A DNA stretch of 64,000 nt from Dipteris shenzhenensis (GCA_047967505.1 CM106541.1), one strand, 5' to 3'; shown: positions 8,913 through 21,695, counted from the stretch's first letter. Notes: generated by a model not told the origin, from the sequence alone. Numbers and translations: made by a program.

Positions 8913-11579
8913 CCTCTACAACTCGACCAATTGGGACATATATTTAAAATGTATTGAAAGGTTATTTACATAATTAACCACTAAGATGTTAAGACAATTA
9001 CTTACATGATATTGAATAAACCCCTAGAGAACCCCTGATGAGAAATTAGTGATATGGTTAACCCATGATAACCCATGATGAATTGGGATATGGATAACCC
9101 ATAATCAGATATACCTATGGGATCTAGGAGGAGAAGTGAATGGGTCCTTTACCCTTAGGTATGAAGAATTTTAAAACATATCTTTAAATAAAGGTTTTAG
9201 GAAGCCCCTATGATACATAATAAATGGGATAATGACGTATACTATTGGTAGGGCCGAAAACTATAGTGCTTTCACTGAAGCTAGAGATGACCAGGAGAAT
9301 TGGTTTCTTCGGAATGGACATCCATATGATAGGGAAGGAAGAAGGTTTTTCCTATAGATATGCAGAATCTTCCCCTTGTCTTCACTATCTTGGGTAAGAT
9401 GGGTGAGGTACTCATGCATTATATAAGAGGCCCTTTATTAACCCATGATTATAGAGGGAACCACATATTAACATTTATACATGATGTTAGAAATTGAAGA
9501 GGGATTAATGATGTTTTTGGATGAACCCATAGCAATATAGTTAATGAGAATTGAGAATACTGCTTAAGTATACATATGGAAGTTAGGCTATAACCATTGA
9601 TTAAAGGGATTGGAAAAAAGGATGGACTATAAATGAATTGAGAATACTACTTAAGTATACATTTGGAAGTTAGGCTATAACCATTTATTAAAGGGATTGG
9701 AAAAAAGGATGGACTATAGATGTATTGGAGAATAGCCCTCATTCTTTGGATTGCTTGGTGTACACCATTTTAATTTGTGATGATTATATTTAAATGATAC
9801 CCTTAACGTGTCCTAGTATAACTTTATGATTAATTATACAAAAAACAAATTTAAAATGGACAATATAATACAATAGAATATAGTATTATGGATTGATAAT
9901 AGTTGGACCACCATGTACGTGATAGAGTTGTGGTCCAATATCCATGCACACATTGGATACCTGAAGGGTAGGTGGAGAATGTACATCTGGTCAAGAGAAA
10001 TTAAATGTGAGTAGTGATAGAAAGGAGCCTTGGATATTGGGACAATTATGAATAGGTGGGAAATCCCATGGAGGAGGAAGACTATGTAGATAGGGATCTG
10101 CACGAAATATGTGGCCTACTCGAGGCTCGTATGGAGGGCTCTTTAGCAAGAAAGAGAGGCCAACCCAAAAAACAAAAAAGTTTAACCATGTGAGAGGAAA
10201 CATGCAAAAGAGAACAAGCTTGTTGAGACCTCAACCCAAGAAGAAGCCTTCATGACTTGTATGTACAACAACGGCTACAGGAGCCACAAATTCCAATGTG
10301 CCCTTCCATCCTTATCTCCCATCCATACAACACACAGCTTGAGAAAAGGTATTGAGGAAGGAGGTGGAATAGCTCTTGTAGCATGAATTATAGTTGGTAG
10401 CATGCTCTGAGTGAATGAATACTAGAGAAACATAACCGGACACCCCAACAAGAGCAAGACTTGAACATGCAATTAAACCAGGTCTGAACTTGCAATTGAA
10501 TCACATCTGAATATCATCACACGAGCTATCTCTACTACACACTATAGTCTAGGTGATGAATAAGGACCAAAGTAAGCTTGACCTCCTCAAATGGTCATTC
10601 ACAAGATGAATTCCCCAGCATCCACTACCATTCTCTTTTAGAGCACTGGCTAGTCGAGCTTACTTGGATTCCCTTAGAACCCGACTTAGTGCAATAGTCT
10701 TGCATGATGAAAAGGGTGATCTATACAGACTATCTTCTACCCGAGCACTTCTTCTCAAGTGTGTTGGTAAAATATGACCACTACATTAGTAGGAGACCCA
10801 AGTCATGGCAGTATAGCATTTCCATTGATTCATGAAGCTTTTACGATGGGGTTTCTGTACACAAAAATGTACATGAGAGTTATAAGACCCATTCATGTTA
10901 GAAGCTTGGGATTGAATAACAAAGATGAAGGCTTCGTTATGTTTTCATGACTCCTTATGTTATTTGTAGCTTTAGTCAACCTATAAAAGAGTATGAGCAG
11001 ATAAAAATGGTGTGGATATATTTGTTCAAGATGCTAGTCTATCCATTTGGTAGCACTCTGCTTAGAAAGACCTTTCTTTAGTTGCGATAGCCCTCATGGA
11101 GGATACTGCCAACAAAGAAGCCATATCAGTGGTCTGCGCCAACCCATCCTGAAGCTATTTTGCCTAGCAATAATGATAGCCATAGAGAAAAAGTGTAAAG
11201 ATGATTGCATAGTTTGCAATGACTTAGAAAATTGTTGAACGGGTTTGTTCTATTACAGCATACTCATGCGCTTCTCTTCCTTTCTCATATACATATCGCC
11301 ACATAACTCATAAGTAGAGGCGTGTCCAAAAATTGATGTGTCAAAGAAACTAAGTGCATGGAATGTTGAATGACTAGAAACTAGAACTTTTGTTACCACA
11401 CGATACCTTCGGTCTAGTAATAATCAGATTTTCACCTAGCACCAAGGGTATATGGACAAGATTGTTTGAGATTGGGAAGAAAAGAAACTGGTTTATTCTT
11501 GTTAATATATTCCTTTGGGCTCAACAATAGAGATAAGGTAGTTTGCATCACAAAGTCTCGACTCTCATATTTGTGAAAC
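8913..11579. other. Non-coding AT-rich stretch with one 87-bp tandem duplication
   Basis: No supported gene. A two-copy tandem repeat lies at 9548-9634 and 9635-9721 ('GAATTGAGAATACT...GGATGGACTATA'). The short ORFs at 9834-10203 and 11047-11238 resemble no family I know and have no conserved pattern. The 3' LTR of the gypsy element to the right may end somewhere in 10.9-12.2 kb, but its partner LTR is missing, so its limits cannot be set. Confidence 0.6.
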
Positions 11580-11589
11580 CACAGGGAAA

Positions 11590-11790
11590 GGAGAGAGAGA
11601 AGAAGGGAGGAGGAGGGAGAAGAAGGAGGAGGAGGAGGAGGAGGAAGGAGGAGGAGGGACGAGGAGAAGGGAGGAGGAGGGAGGAGGGAGGAGGGGAAGG
11701 GAGGAGGAGGAGGAGGAGAAGGGAGGAGGAGAGGGAGAGGATGGGTTGCAAGGTTGGAGGAGAGGGGAGGAGGAGTTGCAAGGTTAGGAC
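11590..11790. repeat. AGG/GGA-rich purine tract
   Basis: About 200 bases almost purely of A and G on the plus strand, built from AGG and GGAGGA triplets. Frames on both strands (11432-11877) stay open only because of the triplet composition. Confidence 0.8.
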
Positions 11791-11924
11791 ACGCTTTTGG
11801 ATGTGGAGTGCAAGGAAGCATGGATACTTGAGACAATTTCTTGGAATACCAAAGTAGAACTCAACACAATGTCCCAAAGAGTTTGGCCTTCATTCCATTA
11901 TGGGGTATTTATACAAGTTGAAGA

Positions 11925-12080
11925 GCTTCTCTCTCTACATGTAGGAATTGTAAGACATTCTCTCTCTACATTTAGAGCTTGCATATAGAAGTTGCATGTA
12001 GGAGTTGCATGTAGAACTTGCATGTTGGAATCGCATGTAGAACTTGCATGTAGGAGTTGCAAGTAGAACTTGCATGTTGA
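11925..12080. repeat. Short tandem repeat around 'TTGCATGTAGGAGTTGCATG'
   Basis: Five to seven imperfect copies of a 17-bp unit (GAACTTGCATGTAGGAG and variants), preceded by two 'TCTCTCTACAT' copies about 30 bp apart. It lies just beyond the 3' end of the gypsy extra ORF and may belong to that element's LTR or untranslated region. Confidence 0.6.
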
Positions 12081-12229
12081 GGATTCCTAAGAGAGATTAT
12101 TCCTGGCCTTATGCAAGTACAAGTGAAGCTTTGCCGCTACTCTACACACACATTCTGTATCACCTAAGTCCATGTTGGCATAGAGACAACATACTCCTGA
12201 ATCCATTTTATTACCCTTCCTCAGGTTAT

Positions 12230-14816
12230 GGCTTATTGTGATCATGTAGCTAGATTGCCATGCGTGAAATCCAATGGCTGTGGAGCTTGTGTCGTGCCAG
12301 TTGATCCTGCTGTAAAGCCATAGCACCATACAATTTTTGCTATGTTTCCAAGTAGCCTGTATCCACCATTTGTTCGAAGAGAGATACGTTGCATGCTTCT
12401 AAGAAGATGACTCTTTGATAGAGTCGGCTTGTAATTTGAGCATCGATCTACTCATTGGGATTGAAACTGAGTGGAGGCAAATGGCGGTCAAGGTGGCTGG
12501 GGACCTCCAAAATGTATTCCAATGTTTTGCAGAAGATAGCACTTTGGTGAAGGATGTTGTCGCGCATCATTTTCTCATGCTACTCAAGTGTTCGGATCAT
12601 TGTTCCTTGGATATTCCATTCTACATCAGAGTATGGTTCGAATCATTGGCCAATTAATGGTGCGATCTTTAGCCAAAGTGTGTATATTGGCTTCCCATCT
12701 GTGACATCGTGGAACTACATAGAACTTGCGATGGTATTGAGACATGGACGTGCATGCAGGTACTCTTTCAAGAAGATTACATCAAAGATAGTGCCAATCA
12801 AGTTAGGGATCCAACTTGCTTATCCAATCTTCAGTAATTTGACGTTGACGAAGGTTGGTAGGGAAGTTGTCCAGGGTCCCATCCACCGCGAGTTTTCATA
12901 TTAGGATATTTGCTCCAGAATTCCTTGATGGGGTTACTGGGAACTGGTATCTCATCAAAATCATACCCATCATTGGAATTTGGCATGGGAGTATGAATTG
13001 GATTATCCGGATCATGATATTCAAAATCAAATACTATGTCATTTTCTACTAATGGCAGCACAAGTAGTGCCGGAGGTGATGATGGGGCAGGGAGAGAATC
13101 TGGGGACATGGGGGAGAAATATGGAAGAGTGTTAGTTATGGAAGGGGGAGCAGAGGGGAGGGGAGGAAGAACTAGGCAAATGGTTTGAGCAGCTTGGACC
13201 AATGGTTTGAGGAATGTCTTTAGTGGTATTGGACCATTGGTCCAAGACTTGTGCTTGTGAAGTGTTGGCCTCTTTAGCAGTAGAAAATTGGTCTTTTAAG
13301 GTTCTTTTGTAAGCACTTGTAAGCTCTTGAATGCTGAACGTGCATATTGCCAAAGACTGTTGCATGTCTTCAAGCTTGTCTTGCAATCTTGGAGCTCTTC
13401 TTCTTTGTGGATTAGAGTGAGTCAAGCTTGTGCAAGTGCCTTCGTCTACTGAGCATGTGCAGAGGTCAAGGAGTTATAGTAGGTTTGTAGGATTGCCGTA
13501 GCTTGTACTACTGCTGTCAATTGTATTTGGCTTTGGTGGAGGTTGGAGGTCACATCCCTCACTGCCTTCTCTTGAGCTTGAAGAGCTTGGTTCGTGCGTA
13601 CTTCTTCAACCTCCTTCTCATGTATTTGCGCCCGAAGTGCCTTAACCTCTCTGGCGATTTCTTGGAATTGGTCTTCGATTGCTGTTGCAGTCTATCTATC
13701 CAATTCTCGTGCATGTTCCTCCTTGGCCAAGCCAGTGAATAAATTGGACATTTGGATCATTTGGCTAGATTCATGATGGAGAATAATAGACGGTGATGAG
13801 GACTGGCGATACTGCTGATACAATTGGTGCCCATGTAACCATCCTGATGATTCTGTAGAACTTGTTGGGGGTTGTTCCAATGGTATTTCAATCACTTGGT
13901 TGCAGTTGTGCACCAAGTTGTAGTTGTGCACCGAGTTGTAGCATCTCATGGGGCAATTCCTCAATTTCGACCTCCAAGATTTGCATTTCTTCTGAGGTAT
14001 CTGCACTTGCCAAATGTGATAGTAGGAGAAGCTGGTGACAGCTCCCATGCTGGTGAGAAGGGAATGTCCAACTCCTCAATAGGTTTTGGGGACTAGGGCA
14101 GAGTCATTTCTCGTTTCTCATTCCTGTAGCTCTTTTTTGATGATTACAGCCAATAAGCGTGGAATTTTACATTTTTGGCCTGATGAACCATCCATTTTTT
14201 TTGTGAAGAAGATGACTAAGTGCTGGATCCAATCTTGCTTTAGTTTCCTACTTAGCAAAACAAATGTGTGGAGTAGAAGTGATCGATTCTTTTTGCAATT
14301 AACCCCTAGGATTATGGATAGGAATTGTGCTACTTCCTTGAGGTGAGGATTAATAATGGTGCAAAGCAATATCCCGTCCCTATGGAACATTGTGCCCTTG
14401 GTGAGGAGAGGTTGTACTTTGAGAAATTTAGCATTGGAAGGTCGTGTAGGATATTTGGCACCTTGTATTGGGAGTGAGAAGGCCCTTTGAATGACTGTAC
14501 TATCGAGGATAATGTTGAGTGGGCTCTAATGTACAGTGATGGTGCCATACTTTGCCAACCTATGCATTGTTGGAGTGATAGGAATGGAGAAAGTCCATGA
14601 TGTATGTGGTCATTGTAGGCTGTCCTCCAAGGATTTTAGGTTCTCATACAAATTTCCCAGACCCCTTTGCTCTAAGAAAGATTTTGTTGCATTGGAAAGA
14701 GCATAAGTTGATGTAGGTGGCCATACAAGTTCCAATGATTGGGCCCCGTCAATGGCTATGTAGGTCGGTGGTGACTGGGGTGGCATTTGTTCTTCTTGGG
14801 TTCCCATGTCATGCAT
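12230..14816 (-). pseudogene. Extra ORF downstream of integrase in gypsy element C
   Basis: Unknown product encoded after integrase on the element's sense strand, where some plant gypsy lineages carry env-like or accessory ORFs. Reading through stops and frameshifts, it comprises an N-terminal region (14816-14118; 'GTMFHRDGILLCTIINPHL', 'LLLHTFVLLSRKLKQDW'), a heptad-rich coiled coil (13752-13425; 'EIAREVKALRAQIHEKEVEE'), a proline-rich linker (13202-12990) and a C-terminal part (about 12830-12230; 'VIFLKEYLHARPCLNTIASS'). Many breaks are TAG codons at likely Gln positions, e.g. 12715-12717, 12580-12582, 12448-12450, 12340-12342 and 12250-12252. I recognise no catalytic motif. That the pieces form one protein is inferred from frame continuity between breaks and from the similar layout in element E. 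Confidence 0.5.
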
Positions 14817-15344
14817 AGAATCCTCCTCAGAGCTATCGCTCTAAACCACAAATGCCGATGGTCGCCGTGGTTGAGAGGAGGTAGATGGCTGTGAACTCTA
14901 GAAGGGGTCTCATGGTTGAGACAGTGGGCTCTTTCTACGCATCCTCTTTAGTGGTGGCATTGTTTATGAACCTGCATCCATGTGCATATGGTGTACCATT
15001 GATCATTAGACTAGTTGGCATGCAAGTATGGCATTTGTGTGTGTTTGTGAGAGATCTTATTTTTACATATGCTTTGAGAGTGTGGAATGAAAGTGTGTGG
15101 CACAATTATTCATGCAATCAACTATGTGTCTAAGTGAAAGCATGTGAGTGCACGTGACCTAGTAGCTAGGTAGGGACTAACTATATGCTCTCTCTCTTCT
15201 TCTTTCTTGTTGGGATTTCATATGCCAGCTAGAACTCAGGCATCACTTTTGAGCCCTAGGTTGAAATCGATTGATGTTACCTATATGTGCGAAGATATAC
15301 ATATGCAAGTCAGTGCTCGTGATACAATCTAATCCTAACTAAGG

Positions 15345-16476
15345 AAGACTTGGGTTTCCCAAATCTTCAGGTTTGTTAGGGATGGCTTGCGTGTTGAAGT
15401 AGTAGCACTTTAGTTGGCTCCCGTTTATTATTGTGTTGAATTGGACTCCATCCAATGTTTCTAGTAGCATAGCTCCGATGGGATTCATCTTTCTTACTCA
15501 GTAGGGTCCTTGACCTACATACTTCAGTTTTCCCTTGTGTACTTTTGCATTATATAACAAGACCAAGCCACCTTCCTTGATGTCTTTGGCTTTAAGATTC
15601 CTGTCAAACCATGCCTTTCTTCTACATTTTTTTATTATCATGGCATGGTAGCGACTAATCTAGTCTTTGTATGCTTCTCCAAGTGATAGAATCTTTCTTT
15701 CAAGGATGCATGATCTCCCATGCATTCCTATACTGCTATGTGTGGGCTTGGTATAACAAATTCTAGTGGGACCACAGCTTCGAGGCTGTACACCAATTGA
15801 AAAGGTGTATTCCTTGTACTGACCTTGAGTGTGGTTCGGTATGCCCATAAGGCTGCATTTAGTTTCTCTACCCAATCAGAACATTGTGGTTCTACTACCT
15901 TGGTAAGGATAATGCATAATATTTTGTTGGTGGATTCGGCCTATCCATTCCCTTGGGGGTAGTAGGGTGTGCTTTTTCTATGAATTACCATAAAGCTAGA
16001 CAAGAGTTCTTGGATTACCTCATTGACAAAATGTGTGCCTCTATCTGACACAATTTCAATGGGGCATCCGAATCGGGTGATCACATTCTCGTATAGGAAT
16101 CTTTTTGTCCTCAGGCATCTGCCTAACTGACTGCTTTATCTTCAGCCCATTTGGTAAAGTAATCAGTGGCCACAATGATGTAGCGTGCTTGTGCTCCCTT
16201 TGCTACTGGATGGATGGGACCCACATAGTCAATCCCCCATTTTTCAAATGGTTTTTGTGCAACAATTGTTGTTAGGGGATTGAAGTCTTTGTGTTGGGGT
16301 TTAGTGGTCCATTGGCATACATCACAACCTTTGGCATATTCATAGGCATCTTCCCAAAGTCTTGGCCACCAGTAGCCTATGAGGATGACTTTTCTTGCTG
16401 TGGCTTCCCCTTGGAACTGTCCTCCTACAATGCCTTCATCGACTTCACTCAGGATTGGCATGATCTCATGAGGCAT
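15345..16476 (-). pseudogene. gypsy C integrase
   Basis: Catalyses insertion of element cDNA. The H2C2 zinc-binding domain ends in 'CDVCQW', followed by the core: 'WGIDYVGPIHP' and 'IIVATDYFTKWAE' (first catalytic Asp), 'IVSDRGTHFVNEV' (second Asp) and 'TPYYPQGNG-stop-AEST' (catalytic Glu). The stop at 15941-15943 replaces the near-invariant Gln of this motif. The C-terminal part reads 'EGGLVLLYNAKVHKGKL' and 'GPY-stop-VRKMNP', with a TGA where Trp is expected. The frame also shifts near 16123. Clearly integrase, clearly dead. Confidence 0.85.
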
Positions 16477-16677
16477 TACACATCTTCTTAAAACCTAGTC
16501 CTTGCCCATCTTGTACAATTATTCTGCAATGAGTTGATAGGGTGCAGCTTTTTAAATTAGTTTTTTGGCATCCACTGCTTTCATTTCAGGGGGTGTTCGT
16601 TGTGCCATTAAGTACCCAATGATATCTCCACACCAATCTAGAATAGCATCTATCTGAAATAGGTGGCTTCTAGCAAG

Positions 16678-17316
16678 TCAACTTCTACTCCACTGGCTTC
16701 TTCTCCTAACTTGACATGAGACGTGATCAGCAATGTAGTGCTGGGCACCTTTGCGGACCACTATTTTGAAGTTGAATTCTTGAAGAAAGAGGAGCCATCT
16801 AGTTATTCTTCCTGTTGTACATGGACGGTTCACAAGATAAAGCAATGCTTGATGGTTAGTGTAGAGGACAAAATCATTTGCCAATAGATAGTGTCGTAAT
16901 TTCTTAACGCAATACACCATTGCTAGGGCTTCTCTTTCTATGGTGGTATAGTTGATCTCTGCATCATTGAGTTGTCAAGTGGCAAAGTAGAATGGGTAGT
17001 CTTTCTTATGTTCACCAGGTTTACAAAGTCCACTCCCAATTGCGTACTTGGATCCATCAGTATGAACATGAAAATCAATATCCCAATTGGGAGATATAAG
17101 GATGGGTGCTATGATTAGGCACCACTTTAAAAGCTCAAAGTCTTGGTCGCACTCTTCTGTCCATAATAATTCCACTAATAATTTGTAAAGTGGTCTGGCT
17201 ATCATGGCATACCACAAGATAAATCTTCTATCATCACTAGCATGTCCCATAAAGACCTGTACACCTTTGGAATTTGTAGGAGGAGGCAATTCCATGATGA
17301 TTTTGATTTTGTCCAT
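16678..17316 (-). pseudogene. gypsy C RT connection and RNase H
   Basis: RNase H degrades the RNA strand of the RNA:DNA hybrid during reverse transcription. 16975-17316 holds the connection region ('MDKIKIIMELPPPTN', 'VFMGHASDDRRFI') and the start of RNase H ('DFHVHTDGSKYAIGSGL', with the first catalytic Asp). 16678-16920 continues in another frame with 'MVYCVKKLRHYLLAND' and 'YTNHQALLYLVNR'. The Glu-containing 'E(R)E' segment falls in the gap between them (16920-16975), where the frame is broken. Confidence 0.85.
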
Positions 17317-17319
17317 GTC

Positions 17320-18108
17320 AGTTTGCTATTCCATGTTGAGAAACGATGTGTCCCAAAACAACTCTGTGGGTGACCATGAACTGGCATTTTGTTGGATTTA
17401 GGGAGATGCCATACTCCCTGCATTTGATTAGTACTACTTCAAGACATTTGAAGTGGTCTTTTTTTTCGAGTGGATGCACAAATCATCCAAGAACACCTAT
17501 AAAAGCTTATTCAAAATTGACTTGAAAGTTGTGAACATGACTCGCTGGAATGTGGCCAAGGCATTACAAAGGCCGAATGGCATGACTCTATAGGCAAAAA
17601 TACCCCATTTTGTAGCAAATGCTATTTTTGATTGGTCTTTAGGAGCAATTTGCACTTGGTTATAGCCACTGAAGCCATCCAAGAAGCTATATATCTCGGA
17701 ACCTATCACCTTTTCCAACACTATTTCTGTTAAGGGTAGGGGATAGTGATCCCTAATTGTGGTAGCATTCACATTCTTTAAGTTTACACATATTCTAAGC
17801 TTCTTGTTGCGTTTAGGCATGATGATGATGGGTGAAACCCAATCAGTGTGCTCTATCTCATCGATGAATTCGACATCTAAGAGTTTTTCTAGCTTGTCAT
17901 AAACCATGGTGCCATACTTTGGATTTGTGCGATAAGGTACACATACCTTAGGGTGGGCACCTTCCCTTATAGGTATCATGTGTACTACCACATCTGGTGA
18001 AATTCCTTTCATCTCTTTGTATGACCATGCTAGGTAGTCATGGTATTCCATTAGGAGTGCTTTGAGCTTGGCTTCATCTTCCTGTCGAAGTTTCCCAATC
18101 AAAACCAA
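17320..18108 (-). pseudogene. gypsy C reverse transcriptase
   Basis: Canonical Ty3/gypsy RT blocks in order: 'YRTNPKYGTMVYDKLEKLL', 'WVSPIIIMPKRNKKLRICVN', 'DHYPLPLTEIVLEKV', 'FLDGFSGYNQVQIAPKDQ', 'FGLCNALATFQRVM', then after a TAG at 17497-17499 the active-site block 'VFLDDLCIHSKK' and 'GISLNPTKCQF'. The TAG sits where a Gln is usual before the V(F/Y)LDD block. One residue of the polymerase block is altered (NALATF instead of NAPATF). Confidence 0.9.
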
Positions 18109-18579
18109 TTTTTCTTCCTCCCCTTCAAGGGTGAGGTTTATTGTTTGAGTTTTTGTCGGTCCCTCATAGATTGGAGTTTCTCCAATGCTATCAGTTTCTT
18201 GAACTTTAGATTCTCTTAGTGGTCTTGGCCTTGCTATGGGGACAATGTGACGTGCAATTCTTGAAGTACTCTAGCACTTCTCAAAGATGAGCCTCTGATG
18301 GTGTTGAACTAGCCTGACATGTGCTATGGATACTAGGTGGCATAGTATCATTAACCAATTTGTTAGGCTCTTAGTGACTTTCTTTTTCTGAAGTCTCTTG
18401 ATCGATTTTCATCCGCACATGTGGCTTATACTTTCAAAACTTCTTACATTGGGAACTGTGGGGTAACTTTTCCACTGGTAAGGTGTTCCCAAGTAAGGGT
18501 TCAGTGTTCGTCCTTGGCTTTTTGATGATTTCCTCCAGGTTTCTTGCAGAATCTTCTATTGTAATTCAACTTTGGAGGT

Positions 18580-19815
18580 TTAACTTTTGGGAGCTAGACT
18601 GCCAACCATTAGGGCATGCAGAATGGCTAAGTCATTGACAAAGCCTTGATCTTCAATTTGAGCATTCTCAGCCTCAGTTTCGAGGTCCCAAGGAAAATCC
18701 AAGTCATCATTTGTATGGGTACCCTCTTCAGGTTCATTATCCCACTCGAGGTCAGCCATAAAGAATGGCACCTCTAGATCGATTGGTTCTTCATGTGTGA
18801 GTTGAGGATCTACCTGTATCACCTTAGCATCTATCTACGAGAAGATGGGGTCTAATGAATGGCAGTTGTCGATGGTTGCCAATTTTTGTATCCAATTATT
18901 GACATTGCTTTGTGTATCGCCTGCTATGGCATGATGTTGCAAGGGAGCTGATTTGCTTGAGATCGTTGTTGAAGAGGTTTCATCCAACGCTTTAGGCACA
19001 AGTGGTTTGATTGCTCCTGTCCCCACATTTACCCTGACCGCGGTGTCATGATTTTGGATTGTTAGTCTATCAGTTCCCCAATCATGGAGGACTGATGCTT
19101 CCCGCAACTAAGGATGTCCCAACAAGATTTGATAGAATTTCTTAGGGAGATCCAGATTGTGAACTGAAGGGAAAAGCGAACTCCTGCAACTTTTGTTGAC
19201 ACGCCATTCACTATTGTTAGGGGTTTTGGCTATGAATCATTGGCAAGGTGTATGTTGAAATTAGCCTTTTGCATTGGTGGGAGACCCCATTCATTGTAGA
19301 CTTCATTATATGCCTTGTGGATCAAAGGCACAGTGATGTTGCGTATATCATCTCTCTCACCCATCCACACAGGGATATCTTCAATGTCTTCGATAGGTGG
19401 AGAGGAATTTGCGAGTTCAATCCAGCCTTTGAAACTCTCCTAGAGATTGGGATAATTTCATAGTAGGATTCTAATGGGAATTGACATAGGGAAACTTAGG
19501 ATGCTAGAGAGTGCTGCTCCTTCAAGTTGACATGGTGGTACATGATGTTGCGGAGTCTATTGTTGGAATAGAGGCTCGAGTACAGTATCAATACTCTGTG
19601 GGGCCAAGTCATGGATTGTATCTTGATCTTGCTTCTCAGCCTCAAATTGAACTTCTTCCTTTTGTACCCATTGTTAAAGTGCCTGAAAATGAGCCTTCTC
19701 CACTTCTGCATTTGGGTATGGAGCTTCTTTTATTTGAGGCTTGGGAGCTGATGTGGATGAGCTTGGCTGCTCATTGCTTGGCAGAGGTAGAGGCACTTTT
19801 GCAGTATTTTTAAGA
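18580..19815 (-). pseudogene. gypsy C gag C-terminus and aspartic protease region
   Basis: Reading down from 19815: a Gln/Glu-rich segment ('KEEVQFEAEKQDQDTIHDL'), then 'IPVWMGERDDIRNITVPL', then protease remnants with 'YQILLGHP-stop-LREASVLHDW', the LLGxPWL motif that follows the protease active site. The stop (19108-19110) replaces the conserved Trp (TGG to TAG). The DSG/DGG active-site loop itself cannot be found cleanly because the frame shifts between 19110 and 19240. An acidic linker (18822-18580) leads to RT. Confidence 0.7.
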
Positions 19816-19879
19816 AGTCATCTTGGTTGGATTTGAATATTAGGGTCCTTGGTGGCCTCTTTTTGCTGGCATGTAATTA

Positions 19880-21695
19880 CATTCACAGGTTGTGATATTA
19901 CACTTACATAAGAGATAAACTCTCCACCATTATCAATTTGTAGGCATTTAAGCATTCTACCTGATTGATTTTCAACCAAAGCCAACCATTTTTGAAATAC
20001 CTAGAACACATTGCTCTTCCGAGCTATAGCATAAGCCCACACTTTCCTAGTTGCATCATCAATGAATGTCACATAGTATTCATCCCTGCCTAATCAGTGT
20101 GTAGGCAGGAGACCACATATGTCTGAATGCACTAAATCAAGCCTTTCAAGCTCTTTCTTTCCCCTTCTTTTATGGGCTGATTTAGTCTGCTTCCCATAGA
20201 GACAATGCTCGCAAAATTCAAAATAAAAAAAACTCAAATGCGGTACATAACCCAAATGGCATAAGAGTTTCATTCCATCTTGGGTCATATGCCCCAACCT
20301 GCAATGCCACAAAGAAGTACTTGGCTGCTCAATTATTGCAACAACATGATCAGACACCCCTGATACATGTAAGGGATACAAAGTCCCACACTTGGCACCC
20401 CTGGCCAAAACCATAGAGCCCTTATGAATTTTCCAAGTCTGAAAGCCAAAAGTGGTTTGAAAACTAGCATCATCTAGCTGACCTGCTGAAATGAGACTCT
20501 TGGTCAACTTAGGCACATGTCTCACATTTTTCAAAACAAATGTAGACCCATTTGCAAAAGAAAACTTTATGTCACCTACTTCCACTATGTCACATGCATA
20601 GTTATTTCCAAGATGCACACAACTTGTCTTTCCATTGTCATAAGTGGAGAACCATTCCCTATGGGGATTAACATGGAATGAGGCACCAGAATCCAAAATC
20701 CAATCTTGGGAATATGCATCATTTGAAGTCGTGACCAAGTCTGCAAGTAGACTAGACATCAAGAGAATGTCATTGTGACTATCATTAGTGACTGCAATAA
20801 TCTCCTCGATCTTCATTTTTCCTTTGTCCTCCCTTGGACTCTCTTCCTTTGCACCCCAATTTGCACCCCAATTTGCATTCTTTTTCTTATCCCCAATTTG
20901 CACCCCAATTTGCATTCTTTTTCTTATCCTTTTGCTCTCTTTTCAGCTTGTAGCAATCCTTTTTGATATGGCCCTTCTTGCCACAATGGGTAACACTCAA
21001 TGTTCCGTGCCCTAGATTTGCTACGAGACTTCCCTCTTTCTTGGGACTTCCCCCTGAATTGTGATATGCCACTTTGCACATGTAAGGCTGCATCCTACTT
21101 GTTGCCATCCATAGACTTTTGTCTAATCTCCTCGGTCAACAAGCTACCCACAACATCATCAAACTTTAGTACTTCACTAGGTGCAGAGTTACTGACAGCT
21201 GTACGGAAGGTACTCCATGAGGATGGCAATGAACATAAGAGAAATATTGCCTTAGTCTCCGCATCAAAATTCATCTTCTGAGCCTGAAGCTCTGGCTGAA
21301 AATAATATTGAATTCATTCAAGTGAGAAGCAATGGAGACCCCTTCCTTTATCTATAGCTCAAACAACCTCTTCATGAGGTAAACTTTATTAGAGGTAGTT
21401 TCCTTCTCATAAATGGCACACAATTTCTTCCACAAATCTTCTGTAGTCTGCTTACTACTATGAACTAAACTGACTCTACAAGATGAAGTCTAATAGTAGA
21501 CTTTGCTAATGCATCCAACTCATTCCAATCATTCCCAAACATATTTGCAGGCTTAGCTTCAATCCCTGCCAAGGGTTTAATCTGCTTCTTTTGAATAAGC
21601 ACATCCCTTACCTATTCTTTCCATAAAGAAAAGTTTGTCCCATCAAACTTTTTAATGTTGAAAAACTCCTTTTTAGACATGGAAGAGGATGCCAT
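19880..21695 (-). pseudogene. copia A gag-protease-integrase polyprotein
   Basis: Gag starts with ATG at 21693-21695 ('MASSSMSKKEFFNIKKFDG'), contains TAGs at 21612-21614 and 21352-21354 where Gln fits, and a zinc knuckle (HCGKKGHIKKDC; first Cys lost) near 20985. The 20094-20915 segment is uninterrupted: a short 'NANWGANWG' repeat, protease 'WILDSGASFHVNPH', gag-pre-integrase 'LWHCRLGHMTQDGMKLL', the integrase HHCC end 'CEHCLYGKQTK' and 'LDLVHSDICGLLPTH'. After a TGA, the core continues with 'YYVTFIDDATRKVWAYAI' to 'DNGGEFISY'. The polyprotein ends there by truncation. Protease and integrase order identifies Ty1/copia. Confidence 0.88.

Larger units (their letters stand above)
12230..19870 (-). 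mobile_element. Ty3/gypsy LTR retrotransposon C, decayed, 5' end missing
   Basis: Domain order on the minus strand is gag C-terminus/protease (about 19815-19100), RT (18108-17320), RNase H (17316-16678), integrase (16476-15345), then an extra ORF (14816-12230). This protease-RT-RNaseH-integrase order is diagnostic of Ty3/gypsy. The 5' LTR, primer site and most of gag are absent; the sequence switches to copia element A near 19870-19910. The 530 bases between integrase and the extra ORF hold nothing recognised. The 3' LTR is probably below 12230 but cannot be bounded without its partner. Confidence 0.85.

Noticed and set aside
11432-11877. Pro/Ser-rich and Arg/Glu-rich ORFs
   Set aside because: Products of the AGG-rich tract, open on both strands.
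11925-12080. CRISPR-like array of short repeats
   Set aside because: Repeats are contiguous and imperfect with no unique spacers, and the DNA is plant nuclear.
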